Positions 1-7,565 of a stretch of DNA of 57,275 nucleotides are shown piece after piece; position 1 is the stretch's first letter; every line of letters starts with the position of its first letter. Position numbers and translations under genes: made by a program. The DNA lies in contig CALKDR010000027.1 of NCBI GenBank assembly GCA_938084175.1, positions 1 to 57,275 on the forward strand, given 5' to 3'. The stretch is from an uncultured Campylobacterales bacterium. GTDB lineage: Bacteria; Campylobacterota; Campylobacteria; Campylobacterales; Arcobacteraceae. A model generated the notes under the pieces. That model saw only the letters and a program-made list of their open reading frames with translations. It made no database searches and had not been told where the DNA came from.

Positions 1-37
1 GATTCGATATTGAACTAAATATACACAAAGGAAATTA

Positions 38-580
38 ATGGAAGACCTAATTAAATTAGCACAAGAGACAAAGAAATTAACAGCTTTAATAGTAGAAGAT
101 AGAAAAGAAGACAATGAATTAATGCAGTCATTTTTTGGAAACCTATTTAAATCACTTTACTCTGCATCATCAGGGAAAGAAGGTTTAGCAATTTATAAAG
201 ATAAAAAACCTGATGTAGTAATCACTGATTTAATCATGCCAGATATGGATGGATTAGAAATGACTGCTGAAATTAAGAAAATAAATGAAGATCAAATTAT
301 TGTAGTTGTTTCAGCATCTGATGATATTGAAAAGGTTACTCAAACTATATCTTTAAAGGTGACAAGTTTTGTTCATAAGCCTATAGAAACTAAGAAGCTA
401 ATAGATTCTATGTCTAATGTTGTTGAGAAAATAAAAAAGAACAAAACAATAGAAACTAAATCTTTTACAGTTACAGTGCCAATGGATATCTATGAGCTGG
501 TAAATGAAGCTGCTAAAGATGAAAGAATATCTAAGAATGGAATTATAATTAGAGCATTAAAAGAGCATTTTAAGGAATAA
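38..580 (+). CDS. Response regulator with receiver domain and ribbon-helix-helix C-terminus
   Basis: The first 130 residues form a CheY-like receiver domain. The acidic pair is E20/D21, the predicted phospho-acceptor is D64 (in ITDLIMPDMDG), the switch Ser is S92 and the conserved Lys is K114 in HKP. After a short Lys-rich linker, residues about 141-180 (FTVTVPMDIYELV, then a helix rich in A, K and E, then SKNGIIIRALKEHF) look like a ribbon-helix-helix DNA-binding fold of the CopG/Arc type. Usual receiver outputs are winged-helix, HTH or catalytic domains, so an RHH output is unusual. A GGAAAT sequence before the ATG is a weak ribosome binding site. No partner histidine kinase is in the window. 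The receiver assignment is firm; the RHH assignment rests on its pattern. Confidence 0.8.
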   Translation: MEDLIKLAQETKKLTALIVEDRKEDNELMQSFFGNLFKSLYSASSGKEGLAIYKDKKPDVVITDLIMPDMDGLEMTAEIKKINEDQIIVVVSASDDIEKVTQTISLKVTSFVHKPIETKKLIDSMSNVVEKIKKNKTIETKSFTVTVPMDIYELVNEAAKDERISKNGIIIRALKEHFKE

Positions 581-742
581 TACTCCTTAAAAAGTAGAAT
601 ATAAGTTACATTAAGTTTAGGCTTTTCTATTTATAAACGGGCAGACAATGTCGGATTGTATTTGCTTGGATATCTTAACTCTTCTAATGTTTTATAAATA
701 TCTTCAAATTATTGATGCAGTTGAAAAGATATAAGAGATGAT

Positions 743-1021
743 TTAAACTTTTAACTTTAGTCTCAAATAAACTTTATATTTTAATTTATCTAACTTAATA
801 GATAATTCTTCAATATTATTAACTTCTAATATTTCCAACATTTTATTGAAGTTTCTTATTTTTTCATCAGTAATATCTACGATTAATAAATCTTTACTTG
901 AAAATGATTTACAATTAACTCTATCAATCATTTCTTGTATACTTTCTTTATTTACTTTTTTATATAATTTTCCGTTTCTATGATAAACTTTATCAAAATA
1001 ACCTTGTTCTTCAAAACTCAT
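743..1021 (-). CDS. Hypothetical protein, 92 aa
   Basis: I do not recognise the family. The protein is soluble-looking, Lys- and Leu-rich, with no signal peptide, membrane segment or cysteine motif. Its C-terminal half is predicted helical (EEL, KLDKLKYKVYLRLKLKV). It stands alone on the minus strand beside degraded gene fragments, so it may be a real small gene or a remnant. Nothing suggests a function. Confidence 0.4.
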   Translation of the reverse strand: MSFEEQGYFDKVYHRNGKLYKKVNKESIQEMIDRVNCKSFSSKDLLIVDITDEKIRNFNKMLEILEVNNIEELSIKLDKLKYKVYLRLKLKV

Positions 1022-1173
1022 GATATTAACTATTCCTCAAATTTAAATTACAAATAAAATTTTTAATTCTTTGTTGTTTATATTTTATCAAAAGCACTCT
1101 AATGATAAGCCTAAAATAAATTGTTCTTTTTGTTTTATTCAAAAAATGATAAGATATCAGAAATAAACCAGGG

Positions 1174-1548
1174 ATGAAAATGATCAATAAAACCAATAAT
1201 GAAATATACAACTTTGTATCAAATATTAAAACAAAGAAAAGTCATGAAAATTTATTAAAGTATATGAATAACTCTTTTTATTCTTCTATTAAGTTACTAA
1301 TTAGTATCTCTAGTACTTTTTCTATATACTGGAAAGTGGTTTTGCCATTCATTGTTTCATTAGGTGCTTTACTTATCCTTGCAAGTATTGAACCCTTAGC
1401 ACAAGAATTTCGTAATATTATAAATGTTAGTTATGTAGCAATTATAGAGTTTACATTAATAGCAATTACTTTTGTATATATAATGAGTTCCAAAAAATAT
1501 TTTATTTCTTGCATGAAAAATATTTTAAAAACTCAAATATTTAAATAA
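1174..1548 (+). CDS. Small membrane protein with two transmembrane segments
   Basis: The 124-residue protein has a polar, basic N-terminus. Two hydrophobic stretches follow, at about residues 52-72 (WKVVLPFIVSLGALLILA) and 85-105 (YVAIIEFTLIAITFVYIM), then a short basic tail. The topology suggests both ends are cytoplasmic. AGGG lies just before the first ATG; the ATG two codons on (1180) is an equally good start. The family is not recognised. A 15-base tandem repeat overlaps the stop codon. Confidence 0.45.
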   Translation: MKMINKTNNEIYNFVSNIKTKKSHENLLKYMNNSFYSSIKLLISISSTFSIYWKVVLPFIVSLGALLILASIEPLAQEFRNIINVSYVAIIEFTLIAITFVYIMSSKKYFISCMKNILKTQIFK

Positions 1549-1574
1549 TAAATATTTAAATAATAAATATTTTT
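1535..1574 (+). repeat. Short tandem repeat, 15-base unit, about 2.6 copies
   Basis: The unit AAATATTTAAATAAT occurs twice exactly and then as a partial third copy that runs into T residues. It covers the last codons and stop of the small membrane protein gene. The unit length keeps reading frame, so copy-number change would alter only the C-terminus. It is extremely A+T rich and may be simple low-complexity drift. Confidence 0.6.
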
Positions 1575-1604
1575 TATAATAAATAACTATTTAGTAGCTC
1601 TTAT

Positions 1605-1823
1605 ATGGTTTATTTTACAGTATTAAAATCTTTAATAATATTTCAATACTCAATTAAGGTTAATTATGAAGATGCAAAAGAACAACTTTTAGGTATTGAA
1701 CAAATAAATGATGCCGTTACAATGCTTGATACGCAAACACAACAAAATGCAAATGTTGCAACAAATACGAAAACTATTGCAGAATATACATCTAAAATAG
1801 CGCAAAAAAAAGAATTTCTTTAG
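1605..1823 (+). pseudogene. Chemoreceptor (MCP) C-terminal remnant
   Basis: From about 1690 the frame reads INDAVTMLDTQTQQNA followed by a stretch resembling the helical end of the methyl-accepting chemotaxis protein signalling domain. Intact receptors have the same order: an EINxAI-type helix and a QQNA motif, followed by a variable tail. The first 25 codons do not resemble an MCP, and the ligand-binding, membrane, HAMP and hairpin-tip regions are all missing. This is the last 50 or so codons of a deleted receptor gene. A second, larger MCP ruin lies at 47756-48773. Confidence 0.65.
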
Positions 1824-2005
1824 TATTCATTTCCTTCAATACTATTATATGAAATACTTGAAACTATTCCGTCATTTACGCTATAAGAAATTTCAATAGG
1901 CCTACAACACACTTCACAATCATCAACAAGAGTTGTGTGTTCATAAACACCAGTATCTACTAAAACAGAAATCGCTTGTAAGCAATAAGGGCATTGGATA
2001 TTCAT
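1820..2005 (-). CDS. CPXCG-type cysteine-rich small protein
   Basis: This 61-residue protein opens with MNIQCPYC and has a second cysteine cluster, CEVCC, about 28 residues on. That gives the two-knuckle pattern of small putative zinc-binding CPXCG proteins. I chose the ATG at 2005 over an upstream TTG because GGAAGAA stands right before it. No function is established for the family. The gene overlaps the end of the chemoreceptor remnant on the other strand by a few bases. Confidence 0.7.
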   Translation of the reverse strand: MNIQCPYCLQAISVLVDTGVYEHTTLVDDCEVCCRPIEISYSVNDGIVSSISYNSIEGNEY

Positions 2006-2086
2006 TTCTTCCAAAAGAATCCTTTTTTGTTTATTATATTAATTTATATTTGATATAATACTTAACTTTTTAAAAAGGATACAATA

Positions 2087-2392
2087 TTGGAAGCACAATA
2101 TGAAAAAATAATAGTACTAGTTATAGTACTTTTGGCAGGTTTTATAACATGGAAGATGGTAAAAGATTTTTATATTACTAAAATGCATAAAGTTATTGCA
2201 CATTTAATTGCAGTTGCAACATCTTCATTTATGCTTTTATCTACGATGTTTTTATTTATGCCTAAAAACTATCAAAGAGGTACAGGACCAGAAGTAGAAT
2301 TGAGTTTTATGTCTGTTCTTACTGTAATAGTAATGGTTGCAGTACTTTACGTATTTTTCAAATACTCACCTCAAAGCACAAAAAAGAAATAG
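2087..2392 (+). CDS. Small integral membrane protein, three TM segments
   Basis: The 101-residue protein has three hydrophobic helices: residues about 7-23 (IIVLVIVLLAGFITW), 36-58 (VIAHLIAVATSSFMLLSTMFLFM) and 74-92 (FMSVLTVIVMVAVLYVFF). It ends with a short Lys-rich cytoplasmic tail. The start is a TTG with AAAAAGGAT seven bases upstream. The gene is monocistronic and followed at once by a clear hairpin terminator. I do not recognise the family. Confidence 0.6.
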   Translation: MEAQYEKIIVLVIVLLAGFITWKMVKDFYITKMHKVIAHLIAVATSSFMLLSTMFLFMPKNYQRGTGPEVELSFMSVLTVIVMVAVLYVFFKYSPQSTKKK

Positions 2393-2411
2393 ACTTTCCA
2401 AGTCTATTTTT
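2387..2411 (+). terminator. Rho-independent terminator after the small membrane protein
   Basis: The stem AAATAGACTT pairs with AAGTCTATTT around a three-base TCC loop, followed by a T-rich stretch. The left arm overlaps the stop codon of the preceding gene. Confidence 0.75.
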
Positions 2412-2522
2412 ATAATCTTTCAAATAATTTTCATCTATCTAAAAATATTTTTGCAACTAAGTTGCATTTAATGAATTGTATAATATTTTTATTTCATCTT
2501 GAATATACACCAACGCGATTGA

Positions 2523-2744
2523 ATTTTTTCTCCTAAGAATTCAAATCAAATAAAGGAAATTATAATTGATTTATCAGCAGGATATGCACAAACTAAGTAT
2601 GCAAGTAATAAAGATAAAGAACTAGTACTTGCTGCAGGATATACTTTTGTAGAAAGCTTGTCAGCTGAAGTTTTATATGTTGATTATGAAGTTGCTGATG
2701 ATGATAAATCAAAAGTTGCAGTAACTCTTACTTGCTCATTTTAA
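2523..2744 (+). pseudogene. Outer-membrane porin C-terminal remnant
   Basis: An open frame with no ATG, beginning after a TGA at 2520, translates to alternating beta-strand sequence: IDLSAGYAQTKYAS, LVLAAGYTFVESLSAEV, YVDYEVADDD. It ends KVAVTLTCSF. A terminal Phe after an amphipathic strand is the outer-membrane insertion signal of beta-barrel proteins. About three strands survive, so most of a porin gene has been lost. It is followed by a strong terminator that presumably served the intact gene. Confidence 0.55.
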
Positions 2745-2776
2745 ATTAAACTCTAATATTTAACTATTAATACGAA

Positions 2777-2807
2777 GGGAAAAGGCATTTGCCTTTTCCC
2801 TTTTTTT
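2777..2807 (+). terminator. Strong rho-independent terminator
   Basis: A perfect ten-base-pair stem, GGGAAAAGGC with GCCTTTTCCC, encloses an ATTT loop and is followed by seven T residues. It sits 33 bases after the porin remnant stop codon. Confidence 0.9.
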
Positions 2808-2824
2808 ATATCTATCAAATTAAA

Positions 2825-2897
2825 TGATAATTACTATCAATATTAATAAAAGATTAAGCTTGCTTATATATAATACTAATAACGATTATCAATATAG
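2825..2897 (+). promoter_or_regulatory. Putative Fur-regulated promoter
   Basis: TGATAATTACTATCA at 2825-2839 is a near-perfect 7-1-7 inverted repeat like a Fur box. A second similar half-site, CGATTATCAATA, begins at 2883. Between them TATAAT at 2869-2874 fits a sigma-70 minus-10 element. The arrangement would let iron-loaded Fur repress the DUF2325-flavodoxin genes downstream. Fur itself is encoded 2 kb away. The sites were found by eye only. Confidence 0.55.
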
Positions 2898-2907
2898 GAT
2901 TAAGAAA

Positions 2908-2970
2908 ATGAATGACTTTAAATTTGAAAATAAAAAAGACTTAATAAAACTTACGGGTTGTACTTGTTAA
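2908..2970 (+). CDS. Possible 20-aa peptide ending GCTC
   Basis: An ATG preceded by AGGATTAAGAAA opens a 20-codon frame reading MNDFKFENKKDLIKLTGCTC and then TAA. It lies between the Fur-like promoter and the DUF2325 gene, 13 bases before that gene's start, so it would be the first gene of the iron-limitation transcript. The Cys-Thr-Cys end could bind a metal, or the frame could be a leader peptide or the start of a decayed longer gene. It is too short for confidence from coding signal alone. Confidence 0.35.
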   Translation: MNDFKFENKKDLIKLTGCTC

Positions 2971-2983
2971 TGAAGAATCTAAA

Positions 2984-3313
2984 ATGAGTATATTAATCAT
3001 AGGAGGAGATCAAATCTCTTCAATTTCAACAATGTTACAAGGTCTTGGAGCAAAAACAATTAATCATTGGGATGCTAGAAAAAAATCCTCAGCTCCAAAG
3101 AAAAAAGTACCTATGGATACAGACTGTATTTTGATGCTTACGTCTTTTTTAAATCACAATACTATGCTTAAATATAAAAATGAAGCAAAAAAGAGAAATA
3201 TCCCTTTTGTTTGTGCAAAAAGATCAGTTTCATGTGTATACGAAGAGTATGTAAAAATCATGGGAATAAAAGACTGTGAATCATGTTATGCAAACTGTAA
3301 AGGAAAGAAGTAA
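2984..3313 (+). CDS. DUF2325 domain protein
   Basis: The 109-residue protein begins MSILIIGGDQISSI, a short Rossmann-like strand-loop. It continues through NHWDARKK, a DTDCILMLTSFLNH strand and a basic helix (KYKNEAKKRNIPFV), the features of DUF2325. The C-terminus carries three further cysteines (CESCYANC), which suggest metal or cluster binding in this copy. The stop codon overlaps the next ATG, so it is co-translated with the 253-aa gene and then flavodoxin. Its placement behind Fur-like sites suggests an iron-limitation role. The family's biochemical function is unknown. Confidence 0.7.
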   Translation: MSILIIGGDQISSISTMLQGLGAKTINHWDARKKSSAPKKKVPMDTDCILMLTSFLNHNTMLKYKNEAKKRNIPFVCAKRSVSCVYEEYVKIMGIKDCESCYANCKGKK

Positions 3314-4074
3314 TGAATTTTAATAATTTAGTAGGCTTTGATGGTAATAAAGAATTATTACCAAAAGATTTTGATACTTTTGATTCAGAGTTTAGATTAA
3401 GACAGTTATTCTTACATCTAAGTAATTTTGCATTAAATTCAATATACCACTTTAGTAAATATGAGCAAAAAAATCTGGCAAGAGTTCCTTTAAAAAATGC
3501 TTTTGTATCTAAAATTAGAAGTTTACTCCCACAATATAAACTTCAAATATTTACGAAAAATAAGCATTTTAATTTATGTGTTAATTCAACAAGGATTATA
3601 AATAACTACCATAATCCAAAAATGAATAATCAAATAATTGTGAATAGTAAAAAACTAATTCCAGCAGCAAAATTAATATCACACTATTTTATCAATAATA
3701 AATTGCAATTATTAATAGACAAAAACCTCTTATTTCATGAATTTGTACTTGAAAAATTAAAAAAACTGCATAAAGATAAAGAAGTATTAGATTTAGGTGA
3801 TTGTATTTCGATTAAGCAAAAAAATATTTGTGCACTTAAAATATACACTTCATGGAAAAATATTCAAAAAAACCATCCAAATATAGAAAATGAAGTAAAT
3901 CATGCAATAAAAGCAATCAAAAAAGGAGACGTTAATCAAGTATATTTAATATATCCAAAAGACAATGATTTTACTAGACATATACCAGTTTATGTAGATG
4001 AATTAAAATATAAAACATATCAAATAAAAGCAATACCTTATTCATTAAGGTCAATAATAAGAAAAAATTTATAG
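3313..4074 (+). CDS. Unknown protein between DUF2325 and flavodoxin
   Basis: The family of this 253-residue protein is not recognised. It is basic and Asn/Lys/Ile-rich, without a signal peptide or membrane segment. It has mixed alpha/beta character and only four scattered cysteines, so no clear metal site. The start codon shares a base with the stop of the DUF2325 gene, and the end lies nine bases before flavodoxin with TAGGAG in the gap. It therefore sits in a three-gene operon that is probably repressed by Fur. Shared control suggests a role in iron starvation or flavodoxin-dependent redox, but nothing in the sequence shows which. Confidence 0.6.
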   Translation: MNFNNLVGFDGNKELLPKDFDTFDSEFRLRQLFLHLSNFALNSIYHFSKYEQKNLARVPLKNAFVSKIRSLLPQYKLQIFTKNKHFNLCVNSTRIINNYHNPKMNNQIIVNSKKLIPAAKLISHYFINNKLQLLIDKNLLFHEFVLEKLKKLHKDKEVLDLGDCISIKQKNICALKIYTSWKNIQKNHPNIENEVNHAIKAIKKGDVNQVYLIYPKDNDFTRHIPVYVDELKYKTYQIKAIPYSLRSIIRKNL

Positions 4075-4083
4075 GAGTTAAAA

Positions 4084-4581
4084 ATGGCAACAGCCTTATT
4101 TTATGCAAGTAGTACAGGAAATTCAGAAGACATAGCAGACAAGATAGCAAATGAACTTGGAGAAATTGATGTTTTTGATTTAAGCCAAACAGATATTTCA
4201 AAAATAAATGAATATGACAAAGTAATCTTAGGTGGTTCAACATGGGGTGAAGGTGAATTAAATGATGACTGGGATGAAGCATGGGATTCATTTAAGACAA
4301 TTAATTTATTAGATAAAACATTAGCATTATTTGGTTTAGGGGATCAAGATGGATACCCTGATGATTTTTGTAATGCTTTAGGAATAATATATGAACATGT
4401 AAGTACAAGTGGAGCAAAAATTGTAGGGTTTACTTCAACTGATGGTTATGAGTTTGATGAGTCTAAAGCTGAAATTGATGGGAAGTTTGTCGGATTAGTT
4501 ATTGATGAAGATAATCAAGATGATTTAACAGATCAAAGAATTTCATCTTGGGTTGAAAATATCAAAGCTGATATTTTATAA
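4084..4581 (+). CDS. fldA: Flavodoxin
   Basis: This is a 165-residue long-chain-type flavodoxin, an FMN-containing one-electron carrier that can replace ferredoxin when iron is short. The phosphate-binding loop is SSTGNSEDIA near residue 10. STWGEGELNDDW forms the first isoalloxazine loop, with its Trp, and LGDQDGYPDDFCNA the second. The protein is strongly acidic, as expected of an electron carrier. TAGGAGTT precedes the ATG. It closes the putative Fur-controlled operon and meets fur tail to tail at a long palindrome. Confidence 0.92.
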   Translation: MATALFYASSTGNSEDIADKIANELGEIDVFDLSQTDISKINEYDKVILGGSTWGEGELNDDWDEAWDSFKTINLLDKTLALFGLGDQDGYPDDFCNALGIIYEHVSTSGAKIVGFTSTDGYEFDESKAEIDGKFVGLVIDEDNQDDLTDQRISSWVENIKADIL

Positions 4582-4615
4582 AAATATATTAAGAGTTTAA
4601 ACTCTTAATATATTT
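4582..4615. terminator. Bidirectional terminator between fldA and fur
   Basis: This is a perfect 17-base-pair palindrome centred on TTT/AAA between 4598 and 4599, reading AAATATATTAAGAGTTT on each strand. It overlaps the fur stop codon and follows the fldA stop directly, so it can end both converging transcripts. Confidence 0.8.
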
Positions 4616-5051
4616 ATTGACAATCTTCACAAATACCATATAATTGCATAGAATGACTTGTAATTTTAAACTTGTTTTTCTTTGCAATTCTTTCTTGTCT
4701 TTTTTCTATTTCATCATCTAAGAACTCAATGATTTTTCCACATTGTGTACAAATTAAATGATCATGATGTGATTTAGAATTACTTTCATATTTTTTTCCA
4801 TCTGTCCCAAAGTTTATTGAAGTAATTAAATCAACCTCTTCTAAAAAACTAAGAGCTCTATAAACAGTTGCAATTCCAATATTTGAAGCTCCATCTTTTG
4901 ATTTTATTTCATTATAAACTTCTTCAGCCGTTAAATGATCAACTGCATGAAGTAAAATATTTAATACAATTTCTCGTTGCTCTGTATATTTAAGACCTTT
5001 TTGTTTTACAATTTTCTTTAATTCTTCTATTACCTCTTCACTGTTAATCAT
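4614..5051 (-). CDS. fur: Ferric uptake regulator Fur
   Basis: The 145-residue protein has an N-terminal winged-helix domain (residues about 1-85, with YTEQREIVLNIL and the IATVYRALSFLEE recognition region). A C-terminal dimerisation and metal domain follows. The Fur signature SHHDHLICTQCGKIIEF carries the His cluster and CxxC, and a second CxxC (CEDC) ends the chain. Fur binds DNA with ferrous iron and represses iron-uptake genes. It is divergent from feoAB across a spacer with two Fur-like sites, so it probably controls both feoAB and itself. PerR is the main alternative, but the feoAB neighbourhood favours Fur. Confidence 0.9.
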   Translation of the reverse strand: MINSEEVIEELKKIVKQKGLKYTEQREIVLNILLHAVDHLTAEEVYNEIKSKDGASNIGIATVYRALSFLEEVDLITSINFGTDGKKYESNSKSHHDHLICTQCGKIIEFLDDEIEKRQERIAKKNKFKITSHSMQLYGICEDCQ

Positions 5052-5117
5052 GTGAAATGCCCTTATAATTCTCTAATTTAAAGCAGTATATCAAAAGTTT
5101 TTTTAAAAGACAAATAG

Positions 5118-5209
5118 TAATAATTATCATTAATAATAATCTTTATAATAATAGTTGATATCAATCAAGTATAAGTAAACTTAATTTCGTTATAATAATC
5201 ATTATTAAT
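5118..5209. promoter_or_regulatory. Fur-like operators between fur and feoA
   Basis: Two A+T-rich inverted repeats of the GATAAT type lie in the 174-base divergent spacer. TAATAATTATCATTAATAAT lies at about 5118-5137, and ATAATAATCATTATTAAT at 5192-5209, the latter just before the feoA ribosome binding site (AAAAAAAGG). Their positions suit iron-dependent repression in both directions. They are read by eye against the known Fur box. Confidence 0.55.
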
Positions 5210-5225
5210 TAAAAAAAGGTAAACA

Positions 5226-5453
5226 ATGACTCTAGATAAACTCAATATCGGAGAAAGTGCAATAGTAAAATCAGTAAACTGTGAACACGCATTAAAAAAT
5301 AGATTTTATTCTTTTGGAATGATCAAAGGTTCAAAAGTTCATGTAGAAGAGGTTACTTTAACTAAAAGTACAATGGAAATAAAAATAAATACTACAAAAA
5401 TAGCTATTAGACTTTCAGAAGCTGCAAAAATTGAGATAGAAAATGAGCAATAA
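5226..5453 (+). CDS. feoA: Ferrous iron transport protein A (FeoA)
   Basis: This 75-residue single SH3-like FeoA domain begins MTLDKLNIGESAIV and contains the NRFYSFGMIKGSKVHV core (family pattern L..MG...G..V.V) and IAIRLSEAAKI near the end. FeoA is a small cytosolic partner that supports ferrous uptake by FeoB. The frame overlaps feoB by 11 bases, so translation is coupled. Control by Fur is likely from the operators upstream. Confidence 0.88.
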   Translation: MTLDKLNIGESAIVKSVNCEHALKNRFYSFGMIKGSKVHVEEVTLTKSTMEIKINTTKIAIRLSEAAKIEIENEQ

Positions 5454-7548
5454 TGTAATAAAAGTAGCATTAGTTGGTCAACCAAATGTTGGTAAATCAA
5501 TGCTTATTAATTCAATATCAAATGCAAGATTAAGAGTTGGTAACTTTTCAGGAGTTACTGTTACAAAAGAAGAAGTATTTCTAGACTATAAAGGTTATAA
5601 AATAGAAATAACTGATTTGCCTGGAGCTTATTCGCTAAATGAATATACATTAGAAGAAAAAGTTACGAAAGAATTTTTAGATAATTCTCCTTATGATATC
5701 ATTTTAAATGTTCTAGATTCAACAAATTTAGAAAGAAACCTATTTTTAACTTCAGAATTATTAGCCTTAGATAAAAAAATGATTATTGCATTAAATATGA
5801 TTGATGAGGCACAAAATGAGTCTATTCAAATAGATGAAAAACAATTAGGAAAAATACTTGGAAAGCCTTGTTTTAAAACAAGTGCCGCAAAAAACATAGG
5901 TATCAAAGAATTAGTTGAAGCTATTGTAAAGAAATTTGAAGACAATAAACTGCCTACTAAACTTATATTTTCTGATGTAATTGAAGAAGAGATAGAAAAT
6001 ATCTCGCAACTTTTTAAAGATACAGGTTTTAAAACTGCATGTACATATAGAGAACTATCTCTTAAACTTTTAAAAGAAGATAAGCAAACATATAAAATGT
6101 TTCATGATGAACCAATTTGGGTTAAACTACAACCTGTTTTAAATAATGCCTTTGAACATATGTATCTTCATTATAATACAAAAAATACAGAAGATATATT
6201 TAATGATGAGAAGTTTGCTTTTTCAAAAGGTGCTGTTACAGAAACTGTAAAACAAACAATAGCAACAAAAAAAACACTCACTGAAAAAATCGATTCTATT
6301 TTAATTCATAAAATATTCGGTATTCCAATTTTTTTATTTTTAATGTGGGGAATTTTTCAATTAACTTTTGTTCTTGGAAATATTCCAATGGATATGATTG
6401 ATACATTTTTTGCAAGTTTAATTGATGGAACAAAACAATTCTTCGGAGATAATGAGATTTCTTCAATGATAGGTGATGGAGCAATAGCAGGTGTTGGTGC
6501 CGTTATATTGTTCTTACCAAATATCGTAATTTTATTCTTTGGTATTACCTTACTTGAAACAACAGGATATATGAGTAGAGTTGCATTTTTACTTGATGGT
6601 TTTTTTCATAAATTTGGCTTACATGGAAAATCATTTATTCCATTAGTTACAGGTTTTGGATGCTCGGTTCCTGCTTATATGGCAGCAAGAACACTTAAAA
6701 ATGAGAAAGACAGACTTCTTACATTATTCATAATAGGATTTATGTCTTGTGGTGCAAGATTGCCTATATATGTACTTTTCACAGGAGCTTTTTTCGCACC
6801 TGAAAATGCAGGAAATATAATATTTTTAATTTATATCTCAGGAGCAATTTTAGGATTAGTTGCAGCAAAAGTATTAAAAATTGTAGTATTTAAAAGTGAA
6901 GATGAACCATTTGTAATGGAAATGCCAAAATATAGAATGCCATCACTTAAATTAATTTGGCATACAGTTTCAAACCAAGCTTATATGTATTTAAAAAAAG
7001 CAGGTACTTATATTTTAGTTGCATCACTATTAATATGGTTTGCATCTAATTATCCAAAATATCCTCTTATCCAAGAAGATTTTACAAGTAAAATTGAGCA
7101 AGCAAAAAGTGCTGAAGAACAAAATAAATTAACAGATGAGCTTGCATTATATAATCTGGAAAATTCATATTTAGGAAAAATTGGTAAGTTCTCTGAACCT
7201 CTTTTTGTGCCTTTAGGATATGATTGGAAGATGACAATAGCTCTTGAAACAGGATTAGCTGCAAAAGAAATAGTTGTTTCAACTTTAGGTATTTTATATG
7301 GATTAGGAGATGGAAGTGATGAAAATTCAAAAGGTTTAGTTGAAAAAATAAAAGATAATATACCTTTTGCATCAGCTGTATCTTTTATCGTATTTGTAAT
7401 GATTTACTTACCATGTTTAGCTGCATCTATGGTATTTGCTAGAGAAGCTGGAGGATGGAAATATTTAGTTTATTTATTTACATTTACAACAGTAACGGCA
7501 TGGGTACTTGCCTTTATTGCTTATAATATTACGAAGTTACTTGTATAA
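5443..7548 (+). CDS. feoB: Ferrous iron transporter FeoB
   Basis: The 701-residue inner-membrane Fe(II) transporter has an N-terminal G domain with G1 GQPNVGKS (residues 12-19), a Thr-containing switch (GNFSGVTVTKEE), G3 DLPG and G4 NMID. A helical guanine-dissociation-inhibitor-like segment follows. The membrane domain starts near residue 285 and has two Gate motifs (GFGCSVPAYMAARTL and the later GLAAKEIVVSTLG) and the expected eight or so helices. The length is slightly below the E. coli protein. It is co-translated with feoA and ends in a hairpin. It is intact with no odd features. Confidence 0.95.
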   Translation: MSNNVIKVALVGQPNVGKSMLINSISNARLRVGNFSGVTVTKEEVFLDYKGYKIEITDLPGAYSLNEYTLEEKVTKEFLDNSPYDIILNVLDSTNLERNLFLTSELLALDKKMIIALNMIDEAQNESIQIDEKQLGKILGKPCFKTSAAKNIGIKELVEAIVKKFEDNKLPTKLIFSDVIEEEIENISQLFKDTGFKTACTYRELSLKLLKEDKQTYKMFHDEPIWVKLQPVLNNAFEHMYLHYNTKNTEDIFNDEKFAFSKGAVTETVKQTIATKKTLTEKIDSILIHKIFGIPIFLFLMWGIFQLTFVLGNIPMDMIDTFFASLIDGTKQFFGDNEISSMIGDGAIAGVGAVILFLPNIVILFFGITLLETTGYMSRVAFLLDGFFHKFGLHGKSFIPLVTGFGCSVPAYMAARTLKNEKDRLLTLFIIGFMSCGARLPIYVLFTGAFFAPENAGNIIFLIYISGAILGLVAAKVLKIVVFKSEDEPFVMEMPKYRMPSLKLIWHTVSNQAYMYLKKAGTYILVASLLIWFASNYPKYPLIQEDFTSKIEQAKSAEEQNKLTDELALYNLENSYLGKIGKFSEPLFVPLGYDWKMTIALETGLAAKEIVVSTLGILYGLGDGSDENSKGLVEKIKDNIPFASAVSFIVFVMIYLPCLAASMVFAREAGGWKYLVYLFTFTTVTAWVLAFIAYNITKLLV

Positions 7549-7565
7549 ATTTTTTATACAAGTAA
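7537..7565. terminator. Terminator between feoB and the convergent gene
   Basis: TTACTTGTATAAA pairs perfectly with TTTATACAAGTAA around a three-base T loop. It overlaps the feoB stop and abuts the stop of the minus-strand gene at 7566, so it probably works in both directions. Confidence 0.8.

Noticed and set aside
581-742. Gap after the receiver-RHH gene, possible further gene fragment
   Set aside because: No frame on either strand gave a recognisable motif, so I could not assign a remnant.
3974-4291. Minus-strand open frame of 105 codons, Leu/His rich
   Set aside because: It lies antisense to the end of the 253-aa gene and to flavodoxin. Its composition is what A+T-rich genes produce on the other strand, and no ribosome binding site supports it.
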